Shown: in pieces, positions 26,362-36,021 of the stretch
Numbering within the stretch: position 1 is the stretch's first letter
How the letters are laid out: each line of letters opens with the position of its first letter
NCBI GenBank assembly: GCA_022821805.1
Contig: JAJECX010000023.1
Coordinates: 1 to 41,666 of the forward strand
DNA length: 41,666 nt
Direction: 5' to 3'
DNA from: Anaerolineae bacterium
GTDB lineage: Bacteria; Chloroflexota; Anaerolineae; Aggregatilineales; Phototrophicaceae
The notes under the pieces: generated by a model
Database searches by the model: none
What the model was told of the DNA's origin: nothing
Seen by the model: only the letters and a program-made list of their open reading frames with translations
Program-made: the position numbers and the translations under genes

Positions 26362-28053
26362 CTACAACTCAACCCGATGCCTGACGCGCAGAATCTCGAT
26401 CGCGCGTTCTATCTCTTGCTCTTGCCGCGCGGGCGACCAGCACAGCGCCTCGGCCGCGATCTCAGCAAGTTCATGCAGCAGTTCGCGCGTCAACTCGCCC
26501 AGCATGGCAATCAGCGAGCGGCGCAGCAGCAGGTCGTCCAGCCGCGTCACTTTTTCCTCGCGCAAGAGGAACTTGATTTCGCGCCTGCTGTAACCGGCAT
26601 GATGCCTCAGCGCGCAATCCTTCCCTGCGCCCAAATCGCTTGCGATGGCCTCGACGCGCGTGCCATAGCGCTCGAATAGCTGGCGCAACCTATCCGGCGG
26701 CAGTTCGCTCCTTCGCCCCAATTCGCCCAGCCATTGCGCGCGCGCCGCTTCGTCTCGCGGATAATCGCGCCCGCCCCCGATCGGCAGATTCGCCGTGCTC
26801 TTTCGCCGCGCCCGTCCTAAATCGCTCAGCGCAAGATCGCTCGTCTGCTCGGCGAAGGCGCGAAACGTCGTCCACTTGCCGCCGATCAGCGAGTGTATCG
26901 GATAACGCCGATCGCCAGTTGGCGCGATCGTCCGAATGCTGTGGTCGCGGCTGATCTGCCCGGTCGTCCCGCCTTCACTATAGGGCAGCGGCCTCACGCC
27001 AGAAAAGGTGAACACGATGTTCGACCGCTCAACCCTGACGCCTGGAAAGACCTTGTTCACCATCGCCAGCAAATAATCGATCTCGGCTTCGCTGGCGACC
27101 GCCTCGTCCGGCTTGTCGATGCGAATATCGGTGGTGCCGATCATGACTCGATTGAAGAAGGGCAGAATCAGCACCAGGCGCCCGTCTTCATGCTCGAAGT
27201 AAAATTCGCTGCCGCGCGTCGCTTCCAGCAGCGCCGGATGATGCAGAATCAGGTGTGATCCTTTTGTGCCGCCGATGAATCGCTGATGTTCCTGCCCCAG
27301 ATCATCGTTGACCAAGTCAATCCAGGGCCCGGCCGCGTTGACAACTACCTTCGGCTTGACGCGCCAGGTCTCGCCAGTCAATTCATCGCGTAGTGTCACC
27401 GAATCGCCATCGCCAGCTATCGCGCTGACATAATTGAGCGCGTGGCAATGCTCGTTGCAGGCCTCGGCCTCCAGCGCCAGCTCCAGGCAAATTCGCTCGG
27501 GACAGGGCATCCAGGCGTCGTAATAAGTGGCGGCGCAGACTATCGCCGGATTCAAATGCGGATACTCGCGCAGCGCATCGGCTCGCAGCCGAAATTCATG
27601 CCGCGGCAGGAGACGACCGCTGCGGACCAGGAAGTCGTAGAAGGTCAAACCCAGCTTGACTGCCAGCGCGCCGCGTTCAGCCGGTCGGTCGAGCAAGCCG
27701 GCGAACTTCAGGGGCGCGTTCAGCAGCCCGGAAAACCAGCGGAAAATCGGAATCGTCGTGCGCAGCGGCTTGGCATAATGCGGCGCGTTCCGCAGCAATC
27801 GATCCCGCTCGCGCAAAGCCTCGTTGACCAGGCGGAACTCGCCGTTCTCCAGGTAGCGCAGCCCGCCGTGCAGCATGTGCGACGACGCCGCGCTCGTTCC
27901 GCTGCCGAAGTCGCCGCGCTCGATCAGCAGCGCATCCACCCCCTGCAGCGCCAAATCGCGGAAGGTCCCGATGCCATTGACGCCGCCGCCGATGATCAGC
28001 GCCGAGACATCGGGCTTGTCTCTGATGGCTTGCATCGTTTCGAGACGGTTCAT
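26362..28053 (-). CDS. glpD: FAD-dependent glycerol-3-phosphate dehydrogenase
   Basis: Oxidises sn-glycerol-3-phosphate to dihydroxyacetone phosphate at the membrane, passing electrons to quinone. The 563 residues have the FAD-binding GGGVNGIG (22-29), followed by FGSGTSAASSHMLHGG and LRYLENGEFRLVNEALRER, the diagnostic flavin-contact segment of GlpD/GlpA. The C-terminal DAO_C-like domain carries LPIGGGRDYP and a helical end. ATG 28053 lies 24 nt after the gpmI stop, so it appears to be the last gene of the leftward sqdB-membrane protein-gpmI-glpD unit. The combination ties triose/glycerol phosphate metabolism together. Identification is firm. Confidence 0.93.
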   Translation of the reverse strand: MNRLETMQAIRDKPDVSALIIGGGVNGIGTFRDLALQGVDALLIERGDFGSGTSAASSHMLHGGLRYLENGEFRLVNEALRERDRLLRNAPHYAKPLRTTIPIFRWFSGLLNAPLKFAGLLDRPAERGALAVKLGLTFYDFLVRSGRLLPRHEFRLRADALREYPHLNPAIVCAATYYDAWMPCPERICLELALEAEACNEHCHALNYVSAIAGDGDSVTLRDELTGETWRVKPKVVVNAAGPWIDLVNDDLGQEHQRFIGGTKGSHLILHHPALLEATRGSEFYFEHEDGRLVLILPFFNRVMIGTTDIRIDKPDEAVASEAEIDYLLAMVNKVFPGVRVERSNIVFTFSGVRPLPYSEGGTTGQISRDHSIRTIAPTGDRRYPIHSLIGGKWTTFRAFAEQTSDLALSDLGRARRKSTANLPIGGGRDYPRDEAARAQWLGELGRRSELPPDRLRQLFERYGTRVEAIASDLGAGKDCALRHHAGYSRREIKFLLREEKVTRLDDLLLRRSLIAMLGELTRELLHELAEIAAEALCWSPARQEQEIERAIEILRVRHRVEL

Positions 28054-28077
28054 TTCAGCGCTCGGATAGCGTCGGCT

Positions 28078-29625
28078 TCATTCCTTTATGCGATATGCCC
28101 GGATCAGGCTGCAGCCCGTCATCTCCGCCGGCTGCTCGACATCCATCAAATCCAGCACGGTCGGCGCCACATCGGCCAGCCGCCCCCAACTGTGCAAATC
28201 GTAGCAGCGCGCAGCATCAATCACGAATAAGGACACCGGTCCCACCGTATGGTAAGTATGCGGCTCGCCCGTCGCTTCGTCGATCATGCGCTCGCAATTG
28301 CCGTGGTCGGCGGTCACGATAGCGGCGCCCCCTTTCGCCAGCGCGGCGTCCACCAGCCGTCCAGCGCAAGCGTCAACCGCTTCCACCGCGCTGATTGCGG
28401 CCCGCAGCGAGCCCGTATGCCCGACCATATCCGGATTGGCGAAGTTCACCAGCAAGAAGTCATCGTCAGCCGCCGCTAGCCGCGCAAGCGTTTCCTCCGT
28501 CAACTCGAAAGCGCTCATCTCCGGCTGCAAGTCGTAGGTGGCGACCTTCGGCGACGGCACGATCTTACGCGTCTCGCCCTTGAATGGCGCCTCATTGCGC
28601 CCGTTGAAGAAAAACGTGACATGCGGATACTTCTCCGTCTCCGCCGCGTGATACTGCGTCAAGCCGGCTTCACTCAGCGTCTCCGCCAAAGTGTTGCGCA
28701 GCAGCTCCACCGGAAAGAGGATCTCGTCGGTCAGCCCGTCCATATACTCCGTCATCGTAGCCAGGCGCAGGTCAGCGATCGGCTGAAAGCGGTCGGCGCC
28801 ATCGTAGCCTCGCTTGACAAAAGCTTGCGCCAACTGACGCATCCGGTCAGCGCGGAAATTGAAACAGAGCAGCGCATCGCCCGGCGCAATGCCCATGCCA
28901 GGCTCGTCTCCGATCACGGTTGGCGCGATGAACTCGTCCGTCACGCCTTGATCGTAAGACTGCTGAATCGCCGACTGCGGCGATAGCGCGCTCACTTCAC
29001 TCCGGCGAAACGCCATCGCGTCATAGGCTTGCTGCGTCCGCTCCCAACGCCGGTCGCGATCCATCGCAAAGTAGCGTCCGCTCACTGTGGACACGCGCCC
29101 GCAGCCATCCCGCTCAATTTTGTCCATAAGCTCGGCGCAAAACCGGAGGCCCATCCGCGTCGGCGTATCGCGTCCATCGGTGATCAGATGCAATATGGGG
29201 TTCACGCCCTGAGCCGCGGCGATATCCAGCAGCGCATATAGGTGATCGGAGTGGCTGTGTACGCCTCCGTTGCCCAGCAAGCCAATCAAATGCAGCTTGC
29301 TGCCGCTCTGGCGCACATATCGCAGCGCGCCGCGCAAGGCGGCATTCTCTGCCAGCGAGCCACCAGCGATGGCATTGGCAATCCGCGAGATATCCTGATA
29401 GACAATCCGTCCGGCGCCCAAATTGAGATGACCAACTTCGGAATTGCCCATCTGACCGGGCGTCAGCCCCACATGCTCGCCAGAGGTATGCACAATGCAG
29501 CGCTCGTAAGTTCGCAGCCAGCGATCGAAATTTGGCGTCTCAGCCTGCGCCACCGCGTTGCCATGCTCCGTCGCGCGGATGCCCCAGCCATCCAAAACGA
29601 TTAGCAGTACCGGTCTTCCTGTCAT
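28078..29625 (-). CDS. gpmI: 2,3-bisphosphoglycerate-independent phosphoglycerate mutase
   Basis: Glycolytic/gluconeogenic enzyme interconverting 3- and 2-phosphoglycerate with two Mn ions. The start at ATG 29625 gives 515 residues, the family length, and opens with the metal-binding VLLIVLDGWGIR; the longer frame to 29715 adds 30 unrelated residues and overlaps the upstream gene. With this start the phosphoryl-accepting nucleophile is Ser62 in GNSEVGH, the same number as in the Geobacillus enzyme. Further metal sites are visible as LLVNFANPDMVGHTG and VTADHGNCE. It sits between the large membrane protein gene and glpD. Confidence 0.95.
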   Translation of the reverse strand: MTGRPVLLIVLDGWGIRATEHGNAVAQAETPNFDRWLRTYERCIVHTSGEHVGLTPGQMGNSEVGHLNLGAGRIVYQDISRIANAIAGGSLAENAALRGALRYVRQSGSKLHLIGLLGNGGVHSHSDHLYALLDIAAAQGVNPILHLITDGRDTPTRMGLRFCAELMDKIERDGCGRVSTVSGRYFAMDRDRRWERTQQAYDAMAFRRSEVSALSPQSAIQQSYDQGVTDEFIAPTVIGDEPGMGIAPGDALLCFNFRADRMRQLAQAFVKRGYDGADRFQPIADLRLATMTEYMDGLTDEILFPVELLRNTLAETLSEAGLTQYHAAETEKYPHVTFFFNGRNEAPFKGETRKIVPSPKVATYDLQPEMSAFELTEETLARLAAADDDFLLVNFANPDMVGHTGSLRAAISAVEAVDACAGRLVDAALAKGGAAIVTADHGNCERMIDEATGEPHTYHTVGPVSLFVIDAARCYDLHSWGRLADVAPTVLDLMDVEQPAEMTGCSLIRAYRIKE

Positions 29626-29714
29626 AGGCTTTTGCTCTTGCTCTGCATCTATTGTTATCCTGCTTCCCGCTGCCCCGCGCGCATGCGCCGGACATACCGC
29701 CTCATAGTCGCTCA

Positions 29715-32267
29715 CTAACGCAGCGCGGCCGCCAGCATCGTGCGCGCCCGCGGCGGAAGCGGCGCGTCGGCATTATACAGCGCGCTTGCGTCATACGGCG
29801 CTTCAATCTCCAATCCTAGAAACGCGGCCGGTTCATCGACCAACGAAACGGAAAGATCTTCATATAGCTGAAACACAAGCGTACGCTGCATCAATTCTCC
29901 CGGCGACGCCGACGAAAAAAGCGTTTCGCTTCCGCTGAATTCGCCGCAATCGTCAATCGAATGGCAGAAGTAGGCAAATTCTGGCGCGCCGTCCTGGTAG
30001 AGAACACGAAGCGCGCTGTCCAGCATGTCGTTATTCAGGAACTCTCCAATGCCCCTCGCTCGCAGCTCCAAATGGTTCATCTCCGTTACCATTGCAATCT
30101 GCGTTTCTGGCGCCAACTCCGGGGCGATATCGAGCAACTGATGCAAGATACGCGCCTTCGAATGCGCGCTCTCAATGAATCCGCCATGCTGCGTGAAAAG
30201 CCGCGACCCAGCAGGCGCCAACAGCAGCAGGCATAGTCCCACTGCGATAACATTTCGGTGCAGATTGTCGCCTACTGGCGAGACGATCAGCAGTATCAGA
30301 CTGAAGACAGCGACGGACCCGCCGATTGGCGCCAGCATATATATCCGCCAGGAATCGGCGCGATAGAACGGAACCCATATCAAAACGCCTATCGCGGCGA
30401 TGATGAGCAAAAGCCCACAGCCCAACGCGATGACAATCTGGCGCGTGGTCGGCTGCTGCGCGTATTTATCCTCGCGGAGGTGAAACCAGGCGATGACGGC
30501 GACAGCAGCCAGCGTGATAAGAGTCGGCAACCACCACCGATTCCCGCCCAGAGCCGCCAATGCGTCCTGCCAGCCCAAAACAAATGCGCGCTCATAGACG
30601 ACGCCCGCCACCTCAACAAAGGTATCAAGGACTGTGGCTTGCTCCTTCGGGTCCGCGCCGATGAGACCACTCTGATAAAAATCGCGTCCGCTCGCCAGCA
30701 GCAAAATGACGAATGCGATTTTGAAGGCCGGCGCCAGATACCAGACGGCGCTCAGGTTCAGGTTGCGCCGCCAATTGCGTCGCCCATGGCGCAGCCAAAG
30801 CAGCAGCGGCGCGATCAAGATAATACCGTAGCCCGTCTCGTTTGATCCGACGCAAAACAGCAGCCCCAGCCAGAGCCCGAGCAGCGTCAGGCGTCTCGGC
30901 TTTCGGCAATAATCCAGGAATAGGGAGCCGGCCAGCAATAGCGATACCGTGCTGAAATTGTTAGGCAGCCGCCGCAGACTCATGAAGTCGTCATTGACCG
31001 GATAGAACATGAACAGCATCGCCGTCAGGAAGGCGTATAGCGGCGCTACTCCCAACTGACGCAGAATGATGAAAAGCAGCGCCATGCTGCCGGCGTAGAA
31101 TCCGTAATTGACCAGGTGATAGCCGACGAATGTCTCCGAGTTGATTAGATAAGCCAGGCTACGCGGCAGATTTACCCAAGGACGCGAGACCGCTTCGGTC
31201 GCGTAATAGCTCAGCGTCCCCCCTTCCGTGTATCCGTGGATGATCCACGCCTCCCAATGAGCGCTGCTGTCAAAGCCAAACGGCAGATAAAGGACAAATA
31301 CAACAAGGAAACAACCGAAGATGGCAGCAGCGTCCGCCCGCGACTCACGACGCCGGAGCCGCTGCGCATATCGCGCCGCCAATGGTCCAAAAATCAGCAG
31401 GCTCAGCGCGATTCCGACAAGCGATAAAGTAAGGTAGGGGGGCGGAACGGACCTTTGCGGGAAGAACGATCGAATGGGCAAACTGTAGGACGCGCTTGCT
31501 CCAGCTTCATTTTCCACTTCGAGACGCGCGGATTCGCCGTCTTCAGCGCAATGCTCGGCTTGCGCCGGGTTGTTCTCGCTCGCAATCACGTGCCCATTAA
31601 ATCGCACGGACTGCGCGCCGACAACCGACCACCAGATATCGACGCATTCATGCGGAAACAAGATGCGATCATGCTCCGCCCACAAGTGAAGGGCGACGCC
31701 TCCCTTTGCCTCATCAATCGCGCGCGGCTCATAGGTCTGCAATCGCAGCCAGCCGCCCAGCACACTCAATGCCAGCGCGCCGATCGCCAGCCAATCGAGC
31801 GGCCGGGATCGTTCCGGCGAGCGCGAAAAGAAGTAATAGACAGCCAGCACGGGCGAGCCGACAAACGCGACAAAGCCCAACAGATAAAACAGCAGATCGG
31901 GCAAATGGCGGATATCCAGCCGGAAACTGCGATAGATCCCGTCCTGCGCCCGCGCCTCAAACAGCGGACTCGTGGCGTTGATCGCCGGACAGAAGCGCAT
32001 CTCGTCGGCGCCGATCTTGCCCGCGCCATCGACGTGCAGCGACGCTATCCCTTCCAGCCGCCACCGAATGGTCAAGCAATCGCCGGGGAAGAAAGTCCAG
32101 GCTCGGTCCGCGCTGATGAAGATCGTCGTATCGTCATACGCGCGATTGATGCTTGGCGCCGGACTGTTTAGTACAGTTAGAATCAGAATGAGGCAAGTCG
32201 CCAGCGCCGCAGCAAATGACGTTAGCCGCCGCGGAGACGCGCCCGCAAGCGGTCCGTCCCACTTCAT
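29715..32267 (-). CDS. Large multi-pass membrane protein, function unknown (possibly GT-C-like)
   Basis: 850 residues. An N-terminal hydrophobic segment (about 18-36) is followed by a short extracytoplasmic domain with DCLTIRWRLEG, a pair of membrane segments (about 127-180), a second related extracytoplasmic domain with ECVDIWWSVVGAQSVRFNG, and then about ten further membrane helices, with a soluble C-terminus. The two small domains look like internal duplicates (C-[LV]-[TD]-I-x-W). The FGFDSSAHWEAWIIHG loop after a membrane helix and the YPVNDDF loop are reminiscent of GT-C glycosyltransferases, but no decisive motif is seen. Its ATG overlaps the sqdB stop by ATGA, indicating coupled translation. 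Confidence 0.6.
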   Translation of the reverse strand: MKWDGPLAGASPRRLTSFAAALATCLILILTVLNSPAPSINRAYDDTTIFISADRAWTFFPGDCLTIRWRLEGIASLHVDGAGKIGADEMRFCPAINATSPLFEARAQDGIYRSFRLDIRHLPDLLFYLLGFVAFVGSPVLAVYYFFSRSPERSRPLDWLAIGALALSVLGGWLRLQTYEPRAIDEAKGGVALHLWAEHDRILFPHECVDIWWSVVGAQSVRFNGHVIASENNPAQAEHCAEDGESARLEVENEAGASASYSLPIRSFFPQRSVPPPYLTLSLVGIALSLLIFGPLAARYAQRLRRRESRADAAAIFGCFLVVFVLYLPFGFDSSAHWEAWIIHGYTEGGTLSYYATEAVSRPWVNLPRSLAYLINSETFVGYHLVNYGFYAGSMALLFIILRQLGVAPLYAFLTAMLFMFYPVNDDFMSLRRLPNNFSTVSLLLAGSLFLDYCRKPRRLTLLGLWLGLLFCVGSNETGYGIILIAPLLLWLRHGRRNWRRNLNLSAVWYLAPAFKIAFVILLLASGRDFYQSGLIGADPKEQATVLDTFVEVAGVVYERAFVLGWQDALAALGGNRWWLPTLITLAAVAVIAWFHLREDKYAQQPTTRQIVIALGCGLLLIIAAIGVLIWVPFYRADSWRIYMLAPIGGSVAVFSLILLIVSPVGDNLHRNVIAVGLCLLLLAPAGSRLFTQHGGFIESAHSKARILHQLLDIAPELAPETQIAMVTEMNHLELRARGIGEFLNNDMLDSALRVLYQDGAPEFAYFCHSIDDCGEFSGSETLFSSASPGELMQRTLVFQLYEDLSVSLVDEPAAFLGLEIEAPYDASALYNADAPLPPRARTMLAAALR

Positions 32268-33448
32268 CCGATGACTTCCGACCGCTTGCGGCTGGCGTCC
32301 CAGCGAATATCGGGAATCAACAGTTCAGCGTGCGCTTCGATACGGCCTCGGTTGTCGCATAGATCCAATAGCATTTCTTTCACCACCAAACTGATATCGC
32401 GCGTCGGCTCATACCCGAGATCCAGCAAATGCTGACGATCGGGATTGTAGTAGTGCTCTTCCATCTCCGTCCGCGGATTGTCGTAACGTTTGATCTCAAC
32501 CGCCAAGCCAATTTCCGCGGCGACATCCCTGACCAGACAGGCCAATTCGCTGATTGAATAAGCATTTTCAAATTGATTAAATACGCGGTATTCGCCCGCG
32601 GCCGGCGCGTTCTCCACCGCCAGCCCCAGGCAGCGCATTGAATCCGCCAGCGGCAGGAAGCCCCGCTTCTGTTTGCCCAGCCCGAAGAGCGTCAGCGGAT
32701 GACCGATGACCGCCTGGCAGCAAAAACGATTGATCGCCGTGCCAAAGCACTGATCAAAGTCGAGCCGCGTGCGCATGCGCCAGTCGTCGCCCATCTCCGG
32801 GATCCGCGTCCCGAAGACGACGCCCTGCATGATATCCGTCGCCCGCGCGCCCCAAATCTTCGAGGCAAACTGTGTGTTATGCGAATCGTGCACCTTGCTC
32901 TGGTGATACCAACTGCCGGCTTGCCGCGGAAAGGGCAATCGGTCTTGCCGTCCGCGAAACTCGACTTCGAAGAAGCCTTCGGGAATGTCGACCGCAGGCG
33001 TGCCGTACTCGCCCATCGTGCCCAGCTTGATCAGATGCGCCTCCGGCACTACCTCCTTGATCGCCCATAAGATATTCAAATTGTTGATGACATTATTCCG
33101 CTGCGTCCAAACGCAATGCGCCTGATCCATCATCGAGTATGGCGCCGACGGCATCTGCCCCAGATGGATAACCGCCTCCGGCTGAAACTCCTCGAAGAAA
33201 CCTTTGACGAAGGCATAATCCGTCAAATCCCCAACGCGGAAATCGAGCGCAAAACCCCGCGTCCCGCGGAAGGCCTCCAAGCGTTCCGCCCGGCTAGCGA
33301 TCGGCAAAGCGCTGTCCCCGCCGACTTCCGCCACCCATTCACGCCGCAGCAGTAGATCAGCGCCGGCCACCTCGTGTCCGCGCGCGCTCAAATAGAGCGC
33401 CAGCGGCCAGCCCAAATAGCCGTCTATGCCGGCGATGAATACTCTCAT
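32264..33448 (-). CDS. sqdB: UDP-sulfoquinovose synthase-like NAD-dependent epimerase
   Basis: An extended short-chain dehydrogenase/reductase of the SQD1/SqdB type, which makes UDP-sulfoquinovose from UDP-glucose and sulfite. ATG 33448 is chosen because it has a GGGAG site and opens on the NAD-binding MRVFIAGIDGYLG (G7xxG10xxG13); the longer frame to 33478 adds only ten residues. Catalytic residues are Thr144 in LGTMGEYGT and Tyr181-xxx-Lys185 in WYHQSKVHDS, almost the same positions as Thr145/Tyr182/Lys186 of Arabidopsis SQD1. Other SQD1 signatures are RGRQDRLPFPRQA, ATDIMQGVVFGT and FGTAINRFCCQAVIGHPLTL. A sulfolipid glycosyltransferase (sqdX) is not in the window; a related sugar-nucleotide product remains possible. 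Confidence 0.85.
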   Translation of the reverse strand: MRVFIAGIDGYLGWPLALYLSARGHEVAGADLLLRREWVAEVGGDSALPIASRAERLEAFRGTRGFALDFRVGDLTDYAFVKGFFEEFQPEAVIHLGQMPSAPYSMMDQAHCVWTQRNNVINNLNILWAIKEVVPEAHLIKLGTMGEYGTPAVDIPEGFFEVEFRGRQDRLPFPRQAGSWYHQSKVHDSHNTQFASKIWGARATDIMQGVVFGTRIPEMGDDWRMRTRLDFDQCFGTAINRFCCQAVIGHPLTLFGLGKQKRGFLPLADSMRCLGLAVENAPAAGEYRVFNQFENAYSISELACLVRDVAAEIGLAVEIKRYDNPRTEMEEHYYNPDRQHLLDLGYEPTRDISLVVKEMLLDLCDNRGRIEAHAELLIPDIRWDASRKRSEVIG

Positions 33449-33630
33449 CTGACGCTCCCGCCCTTCCGCATTATCCACTCCCGCAATGCAACCCAGGCGT
33501 CACAATCTTACAGAATCGGAGACGGATTTGAACAGACGCTATATGGCGGCTGAATACAGCCCTCGCGCAATGCCGTCTGCCACAAAGCAACTTCGCCTAT
33601 TCACCGCTGTATTGTCTGCTCAAGTGTGCA

Positions 33631-33636
33631 TATAAT
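33631..33636 (+). promoter_or_regulatory. Candidate -10 element for the MFS gene
   Basis: A perfect TATAAT preceded by TGCA, in the 290-bp divergent spacer between sqdB and the MFS gene. The -35 region at 17-bp spacing (TGTATT) is poor. A short G/C hairpin (CGGGCTTGCCCG) follows at about 33648-33659. Nothing else was recognised in this spacer. Confidence 0.35.
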
Positions 33637-33740
33637 GCCCCGAGTCCGGGCTTGCCCGACGCGTTTTTCGAATATCCTGATTATATGCATGCCCGTGCCG
33701 CTTCCGCTGTCGGCGCGGTCTGCCATTTTGCGAGACAGCA

Positions 33741-35021
33741 TTGAACAAGACTGATACGGGATCATCCGGTTACCTGCAGCTCATACGCGGCAACCGCGCT
33801 TTTCGTTATCTCTGGGCTGGGCAGGTCATCAGCTTGACCGGCGACTGGTTTAATCTAATCGCCTCGGCCGCGCTGATCGCGACCTTGACACAATCCGGCA
33901 CCGCCATCGGCGGTCTCTTTGTCGTTCGGATGCTGGCGCCCTTCCTGGTCAGCCCAATCGCCGGCGTCGTCGCCGACCGCTACAACCGCCGCGCCGTCCT
34001 CATCATCACCGATGTGCTGCGCGGCTTCGTCGTTCTGGCTTTTGTGCTGGTGCGCGAGCCGCAGCATGTCTGGCTGATCTACGCGCTCACTGCGGTGCAG
34101 GCGGCTTCGCAAGGCTTTTACTTTCCCGCCTGGAATGCGCTCCTGCCCGATATCACCAAGCCGCAGGAGGTGGGCATCGCCAACGCCCTCTCGTCCGCCA
34201 CCTGGTCAGTCATGCTGGCTTTTGGCTCGGCGCTGGGCGGCTTGGTCGCCGGCGTCGTCGGCGTCTATCCCGCCTTCGTGATTGATGCCGTCACCTTCCT
34301 GCTCAGCGCGCTCATCCTCCTGCGCATGCCTTATCAATCAACGCTAAAGTCCAAGCGCGACTCCGACCGATCCATGATGGCCGGCATCCAGCAATACCTC
34401 GACGGGCTGCGCTATCTGCGCCAACATATCGATACCTTCTCCATCGCCATCCAGAAAGCCGTTCTCGGTTTCTTCATCATCGGCTTCTTCCAGGTGGCGC
34501 AAGTCACAATTGCCGAGCAGCATTTCCCCATCGGCGAAGGCGGCAGCATCAGCATGGGCTTGATCTACGTCATGGCTGGCATCGGCTCGGGCCTTAGCCC
34601 AATTCTCGGACGCAATTGGGCGCGCGACCGCGATCGGCGCCTCCGCCTGATGATCGCCTTAGGCTATGTCTGTTCTTCCTTCGGCTTTCTAATATGCTCC
34701 ACCTTGATCTCACTGCCCGTCGTGCTCATCGGGGCGCTCTTGCGCGGCGTCGGCGGCGGACTGGTCTGGGTCCTGGGCACGCAGCTGCTTTTGCAGATCG
34801 TGCCCAACGAAGTGCGCGGACGCGTATTCTCCACCGAGTTCGCCCTCTACACGCTCTTCGCCGCTGTATCTTCCGGCACAACCGGACGCCTCATTGATAC
34901 CTCGCTTGGCGTCAGCGGCGTCCTGCAGCTTGGGTCGGTTATACTTGTCGTGCCGACAGCGCTCTGGCTGCTCTGGATCTTCCTCGGCAAGCGCGACCTG
35001 GTCAAAGCGAAGGCTGCCTGA
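33741..35021 (+). CDS. MFS transporter, EntS/MFS_3-like
   Basis: 426 residues with about twelve predicted membrane helices and the MFS loop 2-3 motif GVVADRYNRRAVLI (GxxxDRxxRR). The opening YLQLIRGNRAFRYLWAGQVISLTGDWF is typical of the EntS/macrolide-efflux type subfamily of exporters. The start is TTG 33741 with a weak purine stretch upstream; an ATG alternative further in would remove part of helix 1. Drug, siderophore or metabolite efflux are all possible; neighbours do not decide. It stands alone, followed after 88 bp by the aldolase gene on the same strand. Confidence 0.8.
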   Translation: MNKTDTGSSGYLQLIRGNRAFRYLWAGQVISLTGDWFNLIASAALIATLTQSGTAIGGLFVVRMLAPFLVSPIAGVVADRYNRRAVLIITDVLRGFVVLAFVLVREPQHVWLIYALTAVQAASQGFYFPAWNALLPDITKPQEVGIANALSSATWSVMLAFGSALGGLVAGVVGVYPAFVIDAVTFLLSALILLRMPYQSTLKSKRDSDRSMMAGIQQYLDGLRYLRQHIDTFSIAIQKAVLGFFIIGFFQVAQVTIAEQHFPIGEGGSISMGLIYVMAGIGSGLSPILGRNWARDRDRRLRLMIALGYVCSSFGFLICSTLISLPVVLIGALLRGVGGGLVWVLGTQLLLQIVPNEVRGRVFSTEFALYTLFAAVSSGTTGRLIDTSLGVSGVLQLGSVILVVPTALWLLWIFLGKRDLVKAKAA

Positions 35022-35109
35022 CCGCGGCGCGAAGCAGGCTTTCAACGAACCATCCTAATATCTCGACATGAGAGTCGGAAATCAACATACGAGGAAAGCG
35101 AGGACAAGC

Positions 35110-36012
35110 ATGAAAATTCACGGCATCGTACCGCCAATGGTCACACCATTCGCGCAAGATGAGTCTGTAGACGAAGCGCTTCTGCGCGCCGAAATCGAAT
35201 ACCTGATTTCTACCGCCGGCGTACATGGCATCGCCGTCGGCGGCAGCACCGGCGAAGGACACGCGCTGACCACTGACGAACTTCGCCAGGTCGTGGCGAC
35301 CGCCTGCGAAGTCGCTGCCGGCCGCGCGCCGGTCATCGCCGGCATCATCGTCGACAGCACACGCCAGGCGATAGAGAAAGCCCGCGCCCTGGCTGACCTG
35401 GAAATCGCCGCCCTGCAAGTAACGCCGGTGCATTACCTCTTCCGCCCCAGCGACGAGATGATGTTCGATCATTTCGCGCGATTGGCGCAACATGCCGCCC
35501 AGCCGGTGATGATCTACAATGTCGTGCCCTGGACCTACTGCTCGCCCGCCCTGCTCGATCGCATGATGCGCGAAATCGAAGGGCTCATCGGCGTCAAGCA
35601 AAGCGCCGGCGACCTGAAGTTGCTCGCCGACCTGCTCATGGCTTCCGCCGACGCCGGCGTAATCATGTCAGCCGTTGACGCGCTGATGTATCCCTCATTC
35701 GCGCTGGGGGCGCATGGCGCCATCGCCGCGATTCTGACAGCCGCGCCCGAGCTTTTTGTCAGGCTTTGGAATCAAGTCGCGGCGGGCGATCACATCTCCG
35801 CGCTGGATTCGCATCACAAGCTGCTGCCGATTTACAACGCGCTCGAAGGCGACAATATGCCAGCAAATGTCAAGACGGCGCTGGCTTTGCAGGGTCGCCC
35901 CGCCGGCCTTCCGCGCATGCCCATGCCGGAAAGCTCGGCCGAGCAGCGCGCCGCAATCGAAGCGGCATTGCTAAACGCGGGGGTCATGTTGCCTGCGGCG
36001 GCTTTCGCTTAG
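35110..36012 (+). CDS. DapA/NAL-family aldolase or dehydratase
   Basis: A class I (beta/alpha)8 Schiff-base enzyme of the dihydrodipicolinate synthase / N-acetylneuraminate lyase family. ATG 35110 has a GAGGAC site; the longer frame from 35068 is not supported. The 300 residues show GGSTGEG (44-50), the proton-shuttling Tyr136 (MIYNVV) and the Schiff-base Lys163 (GVKQSAGDL). True DapA would usually sit with lysine genes. Here a mandelate-racemase-like dehydratase lies 9 bp away in convergent orientation and a sugar uptake system nearby, so a sugar-acid role (for example 2-keto-3-deoxy acid cleavage) is more likely, as an inference. Confidence 0.82.
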   Translation: MKIHGIVPPMVTPFAQDESVDEALLRAEIEYLISTAGVHGIAVGGSTGEGHALTTDELRQVVATACEVAAGRAPVIAGIIVDSTRQAIEKARALADLEIAALQVTPVHYLFRPSDEMMFDHFARLAQHAAQPVMIYNVVPWTYCSPALLDRMMREIEGLIGVKQSAGDLKLLADLLMASADAGVIMSAVDALMYPSFALGAHGAIAAILTAAPELFVRLWNQVAAGDHISALDSHHKLLPIYNALEGDNMPANVKTALALQGRPAGLPRMPMPESSAEQRAAIEAALLNAGVMLPAAAFA

Positions 36013-36021
36013 GCGGCCAAG

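Noticed and set aside
28078..29715. Longer N-terminus of the phosphoglycerate mutase (start at 29715)
   Set aside because: The extra 30 residues do not fit the family, and the internal ATG 29625 gives Ser62 numbering and the normal length.
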